From the NCBI GenBank assembly GCA_947595925.1, contig CANQEV010000011.1, positions 1 through 62,004 of the forward strand: 62,004 bases of DNA. The letters run 5' to 3'. Below are positions 8,359-17,714 of the stretch, in pieces. Made by a program: the position numbers and the translations under genes. Each line of letters starts with the position of its first letter. The first letter of the stretch is position 1. The notes under the pieces were generated by a model that worked only from the letters and a program-made list of their open reading frames with translations, was not told the DNA's origin and made no database searches. The stretch comes from an uncultured Acetatifactor sp. (GTDB lineage Bacteria; Bacillota; Clostridia; Lachnospirales; Lachnospiraceae).

Positions 8359-10095
8359 CTAGCGGAACAGGGTTGTGATGATATGCTCCAGCATTTCACT
8401 CACGGCGTTGATATAGCGGCTGGAAGCGTTGTAAGCGTTCTGTAACTTGATCATCGTGGACAGCTCGTCTTCCGAGGAGACAGAAGACACCTGGTCCCGG
8501 GCGTTCTCCGTATATTCCACGGTGGACTGCTGGTTCTCGTAAATGGCCTTGTACACGTACCCGGAGTTCGCCACCTGGGCCACCAGGTCCGAGTAGTAGC
8601 CCACGATGCTGGTGCGCTTGCGGACATTGGGATTCAAGACGTATTTTTCCTGGGTAAACAGGTCCTTTAACGCCTCCGCCGTCTCGATGTCCTCGCTGCC
8701 GTCTTCTTTCCGAAAGCCTAGAAGGGAGGGTTTCTGCATCAGCTCCTGGTTCACCCGGGTATTGCTCACCGAGTAAAGGCTCTCCGTGACGGCCGGGTCT
8801 TCCTCCTGATACACCCAGTACTCAGCGGTGACGCCGTTTTCGTCCGTGGCCCGCACCTTCTTATAGCCGTCAGTCAGGTTTTTCGTAAAGAGCTGGAGCG
8901 GCCTGCCGTTCTGGTCCCGCATGTAACCGCCATCGTCCATCTCCGCGTAGCGGGCATTTTGAAGGACTGTCCCGTCCTCCAGCGTCAGAGTGCCCGTCTT
9001 CACCCCCGCCGCGTTTTCCAGCACCTTGTTGATCTCGGTGGTGAGGAAATGGATCATCTGGTCAAATTCCGCCTGTATGTTCATGACAACGGACTGGGAC
9101 ACGCTGTCGTAATTTGTTTCGATGTCTGAATAGTTCGCCCTGTGATCGCCCCGGGCCAGGAACATGGCCTTCAGTCCGCCGATGTCCGTCTGTTTGTCGG
9201 AGGAGATCTCCCTGTTCAGGTCGAAGACCCTGGCGCCCTCTATGTTATAATCCCGGAAACCGTTGCTGTTTATCGTATAAGTCGCATTCTGGGGCCAGAA
9301 CGCCGTGTAGAAGCCGGTGCTCTCATCCAGGTCCAGGCCGATGTCAAAGCAGGTATCCCCTTTTACGAAATCCACGCCCTCTATGCGGACGGCCACGTTT
9401 CCCATGGCGTCCTCGCTGAACGTGATATCCACCAGCTCCGCCAGCTCATCCAGCAGGCGGTTCCGGGTATCCCGGTAATCGTTGGCAGATTCCACGCCCC
9501 CGGCCTCAATGGACCGGATCGTGTCGTTCAGCTCCAGGATCTGATGGCCGTAAGAATTCACCTTATCCACCTGCTGGACGATCTGTTCATTCAATCTGTC
9601 CTGATAGGTGGCCAGTCCGTCATAAATGCCATGGGCCCGGGTCATCAGTTCCGACGCCCTCTGCACAAAAAGACCCTGGGTGACCGTGCTGGCCGGATCT
9701 TTCGCCAGTTCCTGCACGGCGGTCCAAAGGTCTGTAATATCTTTCTCAAAGGCCTCGCCGTTCAGCTCTCCCAGCTGAAATTCCACTTCGTCCATGACTT
9801 CGGTGGAAACCTGGTAGAACATGCTGCGTCCGGACTCCCGGCGGAAGGACTGATCCAGGAAAAAGTCCCTTACCTGTTTTGAACGGGAATAAACGGTGCC
9901 AAGTCCTACCTGCTGATAGGAGATGGCGGAGTCTGATTTTGACAACGTGTTATACCGCAGGTCCGACTGAAGGATCTGCTGCCGGGTGTACCCCTTGGTA
10001 TCCGCGTTGGAAAGATTATGCGCTACGGTATTCAGCGCATTCTGACTTGTCTTTAATCCGGATGCTCCTACATATAATGCTCCCCACAAGGACAT
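8359..10095 (-). CDS. flgK: Hook-filament junction protein FlgK (copy 2)
   Basis: A 578-residue FlgK family protein. Its N-terminus (LYVGASGLKTSQNALNTVAH, then NLSNADTKGYTRQQ) is closer to canonical FlgK than copy 1. The C-terminus (MIKLQNAYNASSRYINAVSE) is also typical. It is encoded first, just after flgN, where a single flgK is usual. I infer that one copy serves the standard junction, while the other adds a second junction ring or a specialised adaptor. Both read frames are intact. Start ATG at 10095 with AGGTGAG upstream. Confidence 0.92.
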   Translation of the reverse strand: MSLWGALYVGASGLKTSQNALNTVAHNLSNADTKGYTRQQILQSDLRYNTLSKSDSAISYQQVGLGTVYSRSKQVRDFFLDQSFRRESGRSMFYQVSTEVMDEVEFQLGELNGEAFEKDITDLWTAVQELAKDPASTVTQGLFVQRASELMTRAHGIYDGLATYQDRLNEQIVQQVDKVNSYGHQILELNDTIRSIEAGGVESANDYRDTRNRLLDELAELVDITFSEDAMGNVAVRIEGVDFVKGDTCFDIGLDLDESTGFYTAFWPQNATYTINSNGFRDYNIEGARVFDLNREISSDKQTDIGGLKAMFLARGDHRANYSDIETNYDSVSQSVVMNIQAEFDQMIHFLTTEINKVLENAAGVKTGTLTLEDGTVLQNARYAEMDDGGYMRDQNGRPLQLFTKNLTDGYKKVRATDENGVTAEYWVYQEEDPAVTESLYSVSNTRVNQELMQKPSLLGFRKEDGSEDIETAEALKDLFTQEKYVLNPNVRKRTSIVGYYSDLVAQVANSGYVYKAIYENQQSTVEYTENARDQVSSVSSEDELSTMIKLQNAYNASSRYINAVSEMLEHIITTLFR

Positions 10096-10107
10096 ATCCG
10101 CTCACCT

Positions 10108-10626
10108 CTACTGCTTTGCGTCAAAGTTCCCGGGCGTCACGCCCATGGAACTCCCGGCGCTGTAAGCGCCTTTGTTATAGTTCGCAGTCTCCGGAGCCGC
10201 CTTCATCGCCTGCACCAGGTTCATCTCAAATTCGATCATCTCCAGCGCGTTGGTCAGCAGCTCCTTATTCTGTTCATTGACTCTCTGCAAGCCTCTCACC
10301 GCGCTCTTTAATCTGTCGTGTATCTCCGCCAAGGCGTTTCTCTCCGCCGGGCGGTTCTCCAGCATGGCGATCAGATCATCCAGCTTCAGTGTCTCAACAT
10401 CCCTGTTAATAACATTCGCTATGTCCGCATAGACCACCGAACGCTTTTTCTCCAGGTTCGTGATCCTGCTGGCATAATCCTGTTCCTCATCCGTGATTTT
10501 TTGAAGTTCCTCCAGGTCACCCTTGATGATGACCGGGGTCTTTTTCTGGGACAGCTCCAACAGCCCTTCGTACTCCGCGCATTCCTTCTCGAGCGTCCCG
10601 ATCAGGTTTTCCATCAAACTCGCCAT
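10108..10626 (-). CDS. flgN: Flagellar chaperone FlgN
   Basis: A 172-residue helical protein with the FlgN pattern (LIGTLEKECAEYEGLLELSQ at the N-terminus, then KTPVIIKGDLEELQKITDEE). FlgN is the export chaperone for FlgK and FlgL, both encoded downstream in the same operon. The gene starts 3 nt after the flgM stop and ends 12 nt before flgK copy 2. The last 35 residues are Gly/Asn/Ser-rich and probably disordered. Confidence 0.9.
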   Translation of the reverse strand: MASLMENLIGTLEKECAEYEGLLELSQKKTPVIIKGDLEELQKITDEEQDYASRITNLEKKRSVVYADIANVINRDVETLKLDDLIAMLENRPAERNALAEIHDRLKSAVRGLQRVNEQNKELLTNALEMIEFEMNLVQAMKAAPETANYNKGAYSAGSSMGVTPGNFDAKQ

Positions 10627-10629
10627 GGA

Positions 10630-10905
10630 CTACCTCATTTCCGCATATTTCTTCATCAGTTTGTCTGCAAAGCTCTCCGCGTCCACCTGATAACTTCCGC
10701 TCTGGATCCTGGCTTTAATGGGAGCCGTCACATCTTCCCTGATATCCGCGCTCGCAGCGACAGCGGCCTTCGCCGTCTGGAAATCCTTTCCAATGCTGCT
10801 GATCTGCACTTTGTCAGCCGCCGGAACGAAGCCGGTCCTCTGGGGACGGTCCACTTTCTTCGTCTGGTACATCTGCTGAACCTGTGTATAAGCCTCTATA
10901 CGCAT
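10630..10905 (-). CDS. flgM: Anti-sigma-28 factor FlgM
   Basis: A 91-residue protein with the FlgM C-terminal sigma-binding region (VQISSIGKDFQTAKAAVAAS, then IREDVTAPIKARIQSGSYQV and ESFADKLMKKY). FlgM holds sigma-28 inactive until it is exported through the finished hook-basal body. First gene of the operon that encodes the hook-filament junction. Its own promoter has a sigma-28 motif (10934-10960), so it is probably autoregulated. AGGAGG precedes the ATG at 10905. Confidence 0.93.
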   Translation of the reverse strand: MRIEAYTQVQQMYQTKKVDRPQRTGFVPAADKVQISSIGKDFQTAKAAVAASADIREDVTAPIKARIQSGSYQVDAESFADKLMKKYAEMR

Positions 10906-10933
10906 TGCCGTCTCCTCCTTTCCTACACAATCT

Positions 10934-10960
10934 TTATCGGATGACTGCGGAAAAACTTTA
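10934..10960 (-). promoter_or_regulatory. Sigma-28 (SigD-type) promoter for flgM operon
   Basis: On the minus strand TAAA (plus 10957-10960), a 15-nt spacer and TCCGATAA (plus 10934-10941) match the Firmicutes SigD consensus TAAA-N15-GCCGATAA with one mismatch. It lies 29 nt upstream of the flgM start. Confidence 0.8.
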
Positions 10961-10991
10961 GGCCGTTTTGGAAAAAAGTCGTCAGAAACGG

Positions 10992-11093
10992 CTAATTTCT
11001 GATGTATTCCCGATAGTCGTCCTCGCTGGCGAACAAGATATATTTGCCGTCCACATATCCCATGTACCCATACGCCGTGTTGTAACCTTTCAT
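10992..11093 (-). CDS. Conserved 33-residue microprotein
   Basis: Encodes MKGYNTAYGYMGYVDGKYIL followed by FASEDDYREYIRN. The start ATG at 11093 has a strong ribosome site (TAAGGAGG, 7-nt spacer), which is the main support for expression. The YGYMGYVDGKYILFAS pattern is one I associate with tiny hypothetical proteins of Lachnospiraceae, with aromatic and acidic residues arranged like a small beta-hairpin plus helix. Function unknown. It lies between glgP and flgM on the same strand. A 10-bp inverted repeat (CTTATCAGAA 11105-11114 / TTCTGATAAG 11128-11137) abuts the ribosome site and could modulate it. Confidence 0.7.
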   Translation of the reverse strand: MKGYNTAYGYMGYVDGKYILFASEDDYREYIRN

Positions 11094-11171
11094 AAAAATA
11101 CCTCCTTATCAGAACGTCTGTTTTTGTTTCTGATAAGAAGGTATCATTTTTAATGGGTAATAAAGTTCCCT

Positions 11172-11198
11172 GAATATCCTGTTTTTAGAATATCCTGT
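11172..11198. repeat. Short direct repeat GAATATCCTGT x2
   Basis: Two exact 11-bp copies (11172-11182 and 11188-11198) lie 16 bp apart in the spacer between glgP and the microprotein. The period of about 1.5 helical turns could suit a regulator, but nothing else supports this. Confidence 0.4.
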
Positions 11199-11273
11199 CG
11201 CTTCTGCCGTTTGGACGCCCACGCTCCGTCAAATGGTTTCCGGAAAAGGACGTTCACAAGGAGAACCGCCGCC

Positions 11274-13814
11274 TTATTTCAGAACCACCTTGTCCAGGTG
11301 CCAGATTTCGTCCACGTACTGCTGGATGGTCCTGTCTGAGGTAAACTTGCCGGAGCATGCCACGTTCAGGATCGCGCTCTTCGCCCAGCCGGCCTCGTCC
11401 ATGTACTTCTCCTCGATCTTCTTCTGTGCCTCCGCGTAGGACTTGAAGTCCTTCAGGATAAAGTAGGTGTCCGCCTTGGAAGTGCTCTGGGTATTCAGGA
11501 GCGAATTGTACAGCGGGCGGAACAGCTCGGGATCCTGGGACGCGTAAGTCCCGTTGATCAGCTGCATCAGCACCTTGCGGACATCGGGATCGTTGTTGAA
11601 GATCTCCATGGGATTGTAGCCGCCGTTCTGCTCGTAGTTGATGACTTCGTCGGAGGTCAGGCCGAAGATAACGGCGTTCTCGGCACCCACTTCCTCCACG
11701 ATCTCCACGTTCGCGCCGTCCATGGTTCCCAGGGTGATGGCGCCGTTCAGCATGAACTTCATGTTGCCCGTGCCGGAAGCCTCCTTACTTGCGGTGGAGA
11801 TCTGCTCGGACACGTCCGCCGCCGCGAAGATCAGCTCCGCGTTGGACACGTTGTAGTTCTCGATGAAGACCACCTTCAGCTTTCCGCCGATGGAGGCGTC
11901 GTTGTTGACCACGTCAGCCACGGAGTTGATCAGCTTAATGGTCAGCTTCGCGTTGCGGTAGCCCGCCGCAGCCTTTGCGCCGAAGATAAAGGTCCTGGGA
12001 TAGAACTTCATCTCGGGGTGCTCTTTCAAAGTGTTGTAGAGGTACATCACATGCAGGATGTTCAGGAGCTGTCTCTTATACTCGTGGAGCCGCTTTACCT
12101 GCACGTCGAAGATGGACCGGGGGTCTACCTCGATATTGTTGTGCTCCAGGATATACTGGGCAAGGCGCACCTTGTTGTGGTACTTGATGTTCATGAACTC
12201 CTGCTGGGCCTTCTCGTCGTCCGCATAAACCTTCAGGCGGCTGATCTGGGGCAGGTCGGTGATCCAGTCGCTTCCGCAGCGCTGAGTAACCCAGTCCGCA
12301 AGGAGCGGGTTGCCGTGGAGCAGGAACCTTCTCTGGGTGATGCCGTTGGTCTTATTGTTGAAGCGCTCCGGGTACATCTCGTAGAAGTCCCTGAGCTCCT
12401 GCTTCTTCAGGATCTCGGTGTGGAGCCGGGCAACGCCGTTCACGGAGTAGCCGGCGACGATGGCCATGTGGGCCATCTTCACCTGTCCGTCGTAGATAAT
12501 GGCCATCCGGCGGATCTTGTCCTGGACATTCACGCCGGGCACGTTGCTGTACTTCGCCTCGATATCCAGGATGAAGCGGCGGTTGATCTCCTCCACGATC
12601 TGGTAAACCCGGGGAAGGAGCCTGGAGAAGAGCTCGATGGGCCACTTCTCGAGGGCCTCGGCCATGATGGTGTGGTTCGTGTACGCGCAAGTCTTTGTCG
12701 TAACATCCCAGGCCTCCTCCCAGGTCAGATAGTAGTCGTCCATCAGGATGCGCATCAGCTCCGCCACCGCCACGGTGGGATGCGTATCGTTGAGCTGGAA
12801 GGTCACTTTCTCATAGAATTTGCGCACATCGTCGTGCTTGCGCATATATTTCTCCACGGCCTCCTGCACGGATGCGGAGATGAAGAAGTACTGCTGCTTC
12901 AGGCGGAGTTCCTTGCCCGCGTAGTGGTTGTCGTTGGGGTAGAGGACTTCCACGATGTTCCTCGCCAGGTTTGCCTGCTCCACGGCCTTCTGATAGTCGC
13001 CCTTGTCGAAGGAGTCCAGGGAGAAGCACTCCACGGGCTCCGCGTCCCAGATGCGCAGGGTGTTGACGATGCCGTTGCCGTAGCCCACGATGGGCAGGTC
13101 ATAGGGAACCGCGCGCACGGACTGATAGCCCTCCTGGGTGAACACGTTCCGGCCGTTCTCGTCCATGCGGACGTTCACGTAGCCGCCGAATTTCACTTCT
13201 TTTGCGTACTCGGGCCGGCGCAGTTCAAAGGGGTTGCCGTCCTTCAGCCAGTTGTCGGGGACCTCCACCTGATAGCCGTCCCGGATCTGCTGCTTGAACA
13301 TGCCGTAGCGGTAGCGGATGCCGCAGCCGTATGCCGGATAGCCCAGGGTCGCCAGGGAGTCCAGGAAGCAGGCTGCCAGACGGCCGAGACCGCCGTTGCC
13401 CAGAGCCGCGTCAGGCTCCTGGTCCTCGATCACGTTCAGGTCCAGCCCCAGCTCCTTCAGGGCTTCCTTCACGTCCTTATACGCCTTCAGGTTGATCATG
13501 TTGTTGCCCAGGGCGCGGCCCATCAGGAACTCCATGGACATATAGTAGACCATCTTCGGGTCTTCTTTGTCGTAGGCCTTCTGGGTCTCCATCCACTGTT
13601 CCACGATCTGGTCCTTGACCGCGTAGGATACCGCCTGGAAGATCTGCTGGGGAGTCGCCTCCTCCAGGTCCTTGCGGTACAGGGTCTTTACATTATAAAG
13701 CACGCTTCTTTTGAATAATTCCTTGTCAAAGGCAAACTTCCCCTTCTTTTCAGAAGCCGTCTTTGCGGCCGCGGACTTATTAGATGCCGCGCCGGATGTC
13801 GTTGTACTTTTCAA
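11274..13814 (-). CDS. glgP: Glycogen/starch alpha-glucan phosphorylase
   Basis: An 846-residue phosphorylase that releases glucose-1-phosphate from alpha-1,4-glucans. Key landmarks are the N-terminal EFLMGRALGNNMINL segment, DAALGNGGLGRLAACFLDSL, the catalytic-site QLNDTHPTVAVAELMR, and the PLP-lysine motif SKEASGTGNMKFMLNGA. Length is typical. An N-terminal Ala/Thr/Ser/Lys-rich extension of about 25 residues precedes the core. The start is TTG at 13814 with AGGAG 7 nt away. A likely promoter (TTTAAA-N17-TATAAT) sits upstream. It is a lone gene and not part of a glgBCA operon here. Confidence 0.96.
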   Translation of the reverse strand: MKSTTTSGAASNKSAAAKTASEKKGKFAFDKELFKRSVLYNVKTLYRKDLEEATPQQIFQAVSYAVKDQIVEQWMETQKAYDKEDPKMVYYMSMEFLMGRALGNNMINLKAYKDVKEALKELGLDLNVIEDQEPDAALGNGGLGRLAACFLDSLATLGYPAYGCGIRYRYGMFKQQIRDGYQVEVPDNWLKDGNPFELRRPEYAKEVKFGGYVNVRMDENGRNVFTQEGYQSVRAVPYDLPIVGYGNGIVNTLRIWDAEPVECFSLDSFDKGDYQKAVEQANLARNIVEVLYPNDNHYAGKELRLKQQYFFISASVQEAVEKYMRKHDDVRKFYEKVTFQLNDTHPTVAVAELMRILMDDYYLTWEEAWDVTTKTCAYTNHTIMAEALEKWPIELFSRLLPRVYQIVEEINRRFILDIEAKYSNVPGVNVQDKIRRMAIIYDGQVKMAHMAIVAGYSVNGVARLHTEILKKQELRDFYEMYPERFNNKTNGITQRRFLLHGNPLLADWVTQRCGSDWITDLPQISRLKVYADDEKAQQEFMNIKYHNKVRLAQYILEHNNIEVDPRSIFDVQVKRLHEYKRQLLNILHVMYLYNTLKEHPEMKFYPRTFIFGAKAAAGYRNAKLTIKLINSVADVVNNDASIGGKLKVVFIENYNVSNAELIFAAADVSEQISTASKEASGTGNMKFMLNGAITLGTMDGANVEIVEEVGAENAVIFGLTSDEVINYEQNGGYNPMEIFNNDPDVRKVLMQLINGTYASQDPELFRPLYNSLLNTQSTSKADTYFILKDFKSYAEAQKKIEEKYMDEAGWAKSAILNVACSGKFTSDRTIQQYVDEIWHLDKVVLK

Positions 13815-13929
13815 AATAGCTCTCCTCTCTGATCTATTTTATTTTGCAGGGCTGGATAGATACATCGTGTTCACCATTATATCAAATCTCCCCGCTTTTT
13901 TAAAGAACAATTTCTAAGATCTTACCGCA

Positions 13930-14009
13930 GCCGTTCCTCCAGCCGCGAAGCGTGTGGAAAATCGTGGCTGCGCAAAATTTTCCGCGCCGCGGACGGCTGG
14001 AGGAACGGC
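13930..14009. repeat. Large palindrome downstream of ileS
   Basis: Perfect 16-bp arms, GCCGTTCCTCCAGCCG (13930-13945) and CGGCTGGAGGAACGGC (13994-14009), enclose a further GGAAAAT (13956-13962) / ATTTTCC (13977-13983) pairing. It starts 4 nt after the ileS stop. No T-run follows on either strand, so it is not a standard intrinsic terminator. In shape it resembles the variable hairpin of the TIR elements at 6.3 and 49.1 kb, but it lacks the ACAGTTCA ends. Confidence 0.75.
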
Positions 14010-14012
14010 GCG

Positions 14013-17000
14013 TCATACCCGCTCCATGGAGATGACAACGCTCTCGTCGTTTATGTTCCGCTCCTTGGAAACGGCGAACTCCTTTCCGCCGCAGAGTTCG
14101 TCCGCCAGCGTCTTGCCGCAGATGGCCTCCCGGTTCCTCTGGGCCACGGCCAGGAGCTTTTCGCTGCCATTTAACGACACGCGGATGTGGTCCATCACTT
14201 CAAAGCCGGCCTCTTTCCGCATGGTCTGGATCTTGCTGATGATCTCGTTGACAAAGCCTTCCTCGATCAGTTCTTCGGTAAGTTTGGTGTCCAGCACCAC
14301 GGTCACGCGGCCGTTCTCCTGGGTCACGTATCCCTCCTTCCGCGCCGTGTCGATCAGAAGGTCGTCCCGGGTCAGCTCCACCGCCGTGCCGTCGATCTCA
14401 AAGGCCAGCCGTCCCTCCGCGTTCAGCTCGTCCATGGCCGCGCTGCCGTCCAGGGCCGCAAGAGCCTTCTGGATCCCGCCCAGGAGCTTTCCGTACTTCG
14501 GGCCCACCGTGCGAAGCTGGGGCTTGAAGGTATAGGAAGTAAACTCCCTCACATCCTGGGTGAACACCACTTCCTTCACGTTCAGCTCATCCCGGATGAT
14601 GTCCGTGTAGAAGTCGTCCAGGACATACTCCGCCTTCAGGTACATCCTGCTCAAAGGCTGCCGGGTCTTGACGCCGGCGTCCTCGCGGCAGGCGTGGCCG
14701 ATGGTCACGGCGTTCTGTACTTCCTCCATGTCGGCCTCCAGCTCCTGATCGATGAACTTCTGGTCCGCCACGGGAAAGTCGCAGAGATGGATGCTCTCCG
14801 GGGCGCTCTTGTCCACGCTGCGCACCAGATTCTGGTAGATATCCTCCGTCATGAAGGGGATCATGGGCGCCGCAGCCTTGCTGATGGTCACCAGGGCGGT
14901 GTATAAAGTCATGTAGGCGCTGATCTTATCCTGCTCCATGCCCTTCGCCCAGAAGCGCTCACGGTTCCTGCGGACATACCAGTTGCTCATCTCCTCCACG
15001 AAATCACGCAGGGCCTTTGCCGCCTCGGGAATGCGGTACTGGTCCAAATTCGTGTCCACCTCTCCCACCACGGTGTTCAGCCGGGACAGGAGCCACTTGT
15101 CCAGAACGGTGAGTTTCTCGTACTCCAGCTTGTATTTCATAGGGTCGAAATCGTCAATGTTGGCGTACAGAACAAAGAAGGCGTAGGTGTTCCAGAGCTT
15201 GCCCATGAACTTGTTCTGTCCTTCCTGAACGATCTTCCCGGAGAAACGCTTCGGCAGCCAGGGCGCGGAGCTGGTGTAGAAATACCAGCGGATGGCGTCC
15301 GCCCCGTAGGTTTCCAGCGCTTCAAAGGGATCCACGGCGTTGCCCTTGGACTTGCTCATCTTCTGGCCGTTCTCGTCCTGCACATGGCCCAGGACGATGA
15401 CGTTCTCATAAGGTGCCTTGTTAAAGAGCAGGGTGGACTCCGCCATCAGGGAGTGGAACCACCCTCTGGTCTGGTCCACGGCCTCGGAGATGAACTGGGC
15501 CGGGAACTGCTGTTCAAAAAGTTCCTTATTTTCAAAGGGATAGTGGTGCTGGGCGAAGGGCATGGCGCCGGAGTCGAACCAGCAGTCGATCACCTCCGGA
15601 ACCCTGTGCATGGTCTTTCCGCACTGGGGACAGGGGAAGGTCACCTCGTCGATGTAGGGCCTGTGCAGTTCCACCTTCGCGCTGTCCGGATTCCCGGAGA
15701 GCTCCGCAAGCTCCTGCCTGCTGCCCACGCACTTCTGGCACCCGCACTCGCACTCCCAGATGTTCAAGGGCGTGCCCCAGTAGCGGTTCCGGGAGATGGC
15801 CCAGTCCTGGATGTTCTCCAGCCAGTTGCCGAACCTCCCCGTGCCGATGGACTCGGGGATCCAGTTCACGGTGTTGTTGTTGCGGATCAGGTCGTCCCGG
15901 ACCGCCGTCTCCTTGATATACCAGGACTCTCTCGCATAGTAGATCAGCGGGGTGTCGCACCGCCAGCAGTGCGGGTAGCTGTGCTCAAACTTCGGCGCGT
16001 CGAAGAGCAGGCCCTTCGCGTCCAGATCCTTTAACACCATGGGATCCGCCTTCTTTACAAAGACGCCCTCATAGGGGGTCTCCGCCGTCATGTTGCCGTT
16101 CCCGTCCACCAGCTGCACGAAGGGCAGATCGTAGATCCGTCCCACTTTCGCATCGTCCTCACCGAAGGCGGGGGCGATGTGTACCACGCCGGTGCCGTCC
16201 GTCAAAGTGACATATGTGTCACATACCACGTAATACGCCTTTTTGTTCTGCTTTCTGCAGATGTCCACAGCGCAGTCAAAGAGGGGTTCGTACTCCTTAA
16301 ATTCCAGGTCCTTGCCCGTACAGGTCTCCAATACCTCATAGGCCGGCTTTCCCTCTTTCGCGTCGCCCAGCTTGCCCAGGACGGTATCCAGAAGGGCCTC
16401 CGCCATATAGTAAGTATAGCCGTCCGCCGCCTTCACCTTCGCGTAAGTCTCCACCGGGTTCACGCAGAGGGCCACATTGGAGGGCAGGGTCCAGGGGGTG
16501 GTGGTCCAGGCCAGGATATAGGCGTCCTCCCCCTTTACCTTAAAACGGGCGATGGCGGAGCGCTCCTTGATGTCCTTATAGCCCTGAGCCACCTCGGCGG
16601 TGGACAGAGGGGTCCCGCAGCGGGGGCAGTAGGGCACGATCTTAAAGCCCTTGTATAAAAGGCCCTTGTCCCAGATGGTCTTTAAGGCCCACCACTCGGA
16701 TTCAATATAGTCGTCGTGATAGGTCACATAAGGGTCGTCCATGTCCGCCCAGAAACCCACGGTGCCGGAGAAATCCTCCCACATGCCCTTGTATTTCCAG
16801 ACGCTCTCCTTGCACTTGTCGATGAAGGGTTCCAGGCCGTATTCCTCGATCTGCTCCTTGCCGTTTAGGCCCAGGAGCTTCTCCACCTCGATCTCCACGG
16901 GAAGACCGTGGGTATCCCACCCCGCCTTCCGGGGCACCATATACCCTTTCATCGTGCGGTACCTGGGGATCATATCCTTTATGGTCCGGGTCTCCACATG

Positions 17001-17171
17001 GCCGATGTGGGGCTTGCCGTTCGCCGTGGGCGGTCCGTCATAAAAAGTGTAGACAGGCCCCTCCCTGCGGCTGTCGATGCTCTTCTGGAAGATATCGTTG
17101 TCCTTCCAGAACTTTTCCACCGCTTTTTCGCGCTCCACAAAGTTCAGATTCGCGTCCACTTGTCTGTACAT
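14013..17171 (-). CDS. ileS: Isoleucyl-tRNA synthetase
   Basis: A 1052-residue class Ia synthetase of the long (IleS2-like) type. It has the HIGH signature in PPTANGKPHIGHVE, and KMSKS in ENGQKMSKSKGNAVDPFEAL. The CP1 editing domain lies between them (AWTTTPWTLPSNVALCVNP). Two CxxC pairs are visible, PYCPRCGTPL and CECGCQKC/FPCPQCGKT. It charges tRNA-Ile with isoleucine. Preceded by a T-box leader with an isoleucine specifier, so expression should rise when tRNA-Ile is uncharged. RBS GAGGAGA precedes the ATG at 17171. Confidence 0.97.
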   Translation of the reverse strand: MYRQVDANLNFVEREKAVEKFWKDNDIFQKSIDSRREGPVYTFYDGPPTANGKPHIGHVETRTIKDMIPRYRTMKGYMVPRKAGWDTHGLPVEIEVEKLLGLNGKEQIEEYGLEPFIDKCKESVWKYKGMWEDFSGTVGFWADMDDPYVTYHDDYIESEWWALKTIWDKGLLYKGFKIVPYCPRCGTPLSTAEVAQGYKDIKERSAIARFKVKGEDAYILAWTTTPWTLPSNVALCVNPVETYAKVKAADGYTYYMAEALLDTVLGKLGDAKEGKPAYEVLETCTGKDLEFKEYEPLFDCAVDICRKQNKKAYYVVCDTYVTLTDGTGVVHIAPAFGEDDAKVGRIYDLPFVQLVDGNGNMTAETPYEGVFVKKADPMVLKDLDAKGLLFDAPKFEHSYPHCWRCDTPLIYYARESWYIKETAVRDDLIRNNNTVNWIPESIGTGRFGNWLENIQDWAISRNRYWGTPLNIWECECGCQKCVGSRQELAELSGNPDSAKVELHRPYIDEVTFPCPQCGKTMHRVPEVIDCWFDSGAMPFAQHHYPFENKELFEQQFPAQFISEAVDQTRGWFHSLMAESTLLFNKAPYENVIVLGHVQDENGQKMSKSKGNAVDPFEALETYGADAIRWYFYTSSAPWLPKRFSGKIVQEGQNKFMGKLWNTYAFFVLYANIDDFDPMKYKLEYEKLTVLDKWLLSRLNTVVGEVDTNLDQYRIPEAAKALRDFVEEMSNWYVRRNRERFWAKGMEQDKISAYMTLYTALVTISKAAAPMIPFMTEDIYQNLVRSVDKSAPESIHLCDFPVADQKFIDQELEADMEEVQNAVTIGHACREDAGVKTRQPLSRMYLKAEYVLDDFYTDIIRDELNVKEVVFTQDVREFTSYTFKPQLRTVGPKYGKLLGGIQKALAALDGSAAMDELNAEGRLAFEIDGTAVELTRDDLLIDTARKEGYVTQENGRVTVVLDTKLTEELIEEGFVNEIISKIQTMRKEAGFEVMDHIRVSLNGSEKLLAVAQRNREAICGKTLADELCGGKEFAVSKERNINDESVVISMERV

Positions 17172-17212
17172 GTCTCTTCTCCTCTCCCTTAACTCTCAAT
17201 CGAGAAAACTGA

Positions 17213-17627
17213 AAACAAAAAAATCCCGCCCATAATAGGACGAGACATACTCCCGTTTACCACCTATTACAACATACGCTCCCACGCAGGACTTTTTATC
17301 AGACTCCCCGAGCCGATCCGCCCCAGGCGGCCGCTCCAAGAATCTCCCGTCCCTGTCAGAGAAATATGCCTCCCCGTAACGTAAGGTTCCCGTCCGGAAT
17401 TACTGACGCCCGCGGAACGTCCGCACTGTATGCCCGCTCCGCTTATCCGGCGGATCCCGGCTTTTTGTGCCTCCCGGATCAGGCAGATCCCGGGGACTCC
17501 TGGCGCTTTCCTCCCGGCAGCTCGGAAGTGATCTTCCCTCTCTCCTTACTCGCGCCGGGCTCGCACCCTCCCCGGCTCGCTGCAGCCTTTCTGAAAAGAG
17601 CTACTGTCTTCGTCATTGCCTTTTATT
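17213..17627 (-). promoter_or_regulatory. T-box leader (isoleucine, AUC specifier)
   Basis: Read on the minus strand, the leader has an AUC triplet (plus 17530-17532) in the context GAAGATCACTTCCGAGCTG, the usual specifier-loop setting. The T-box bulge sequence TAGGTGGTAAACGGGAG lies at 17250-17266. It ends in a terminator stem TCTCGTCC / GGGCGGGA followed by seven Ts (17213-17245). The specifier agrees with the downstream ileS. The gene-free interval between ileS and the GGDEF gene is accounted for mostly by this leader. Confidence 0.9.
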
Positions 17628-17633
17628 CTTGAT

Positions 17634-17663
17634 ATTATAATTCGGGCGGGTCGGAATTGTCAA
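17634..17663 (-). promoter_or_regulatory. Sigma-A promoter of the ileS T-box
   Basis: Minus strand TTGACA (plus 17658-17663), an 18-nt spacer and TATAAT (plus 17634-17639). Both hexamers are perfect. Transcription would start near 17627, the 5' end of the T-box. Confidence 0.85.
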
Positions 17664-17714
17664 GACGCCCGGAAGATTTTGTTTTTTGAGGGGCGCACTT
17701 TTCGTCCTGCCATC

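Noticed and set aside
12018..13718. Long plus-strand open frame opposite glgP
   Set aside because: A shadow of a GC-rich conserved gene. Its Val/Leu/His/Asp composition is typical of antisense frames.
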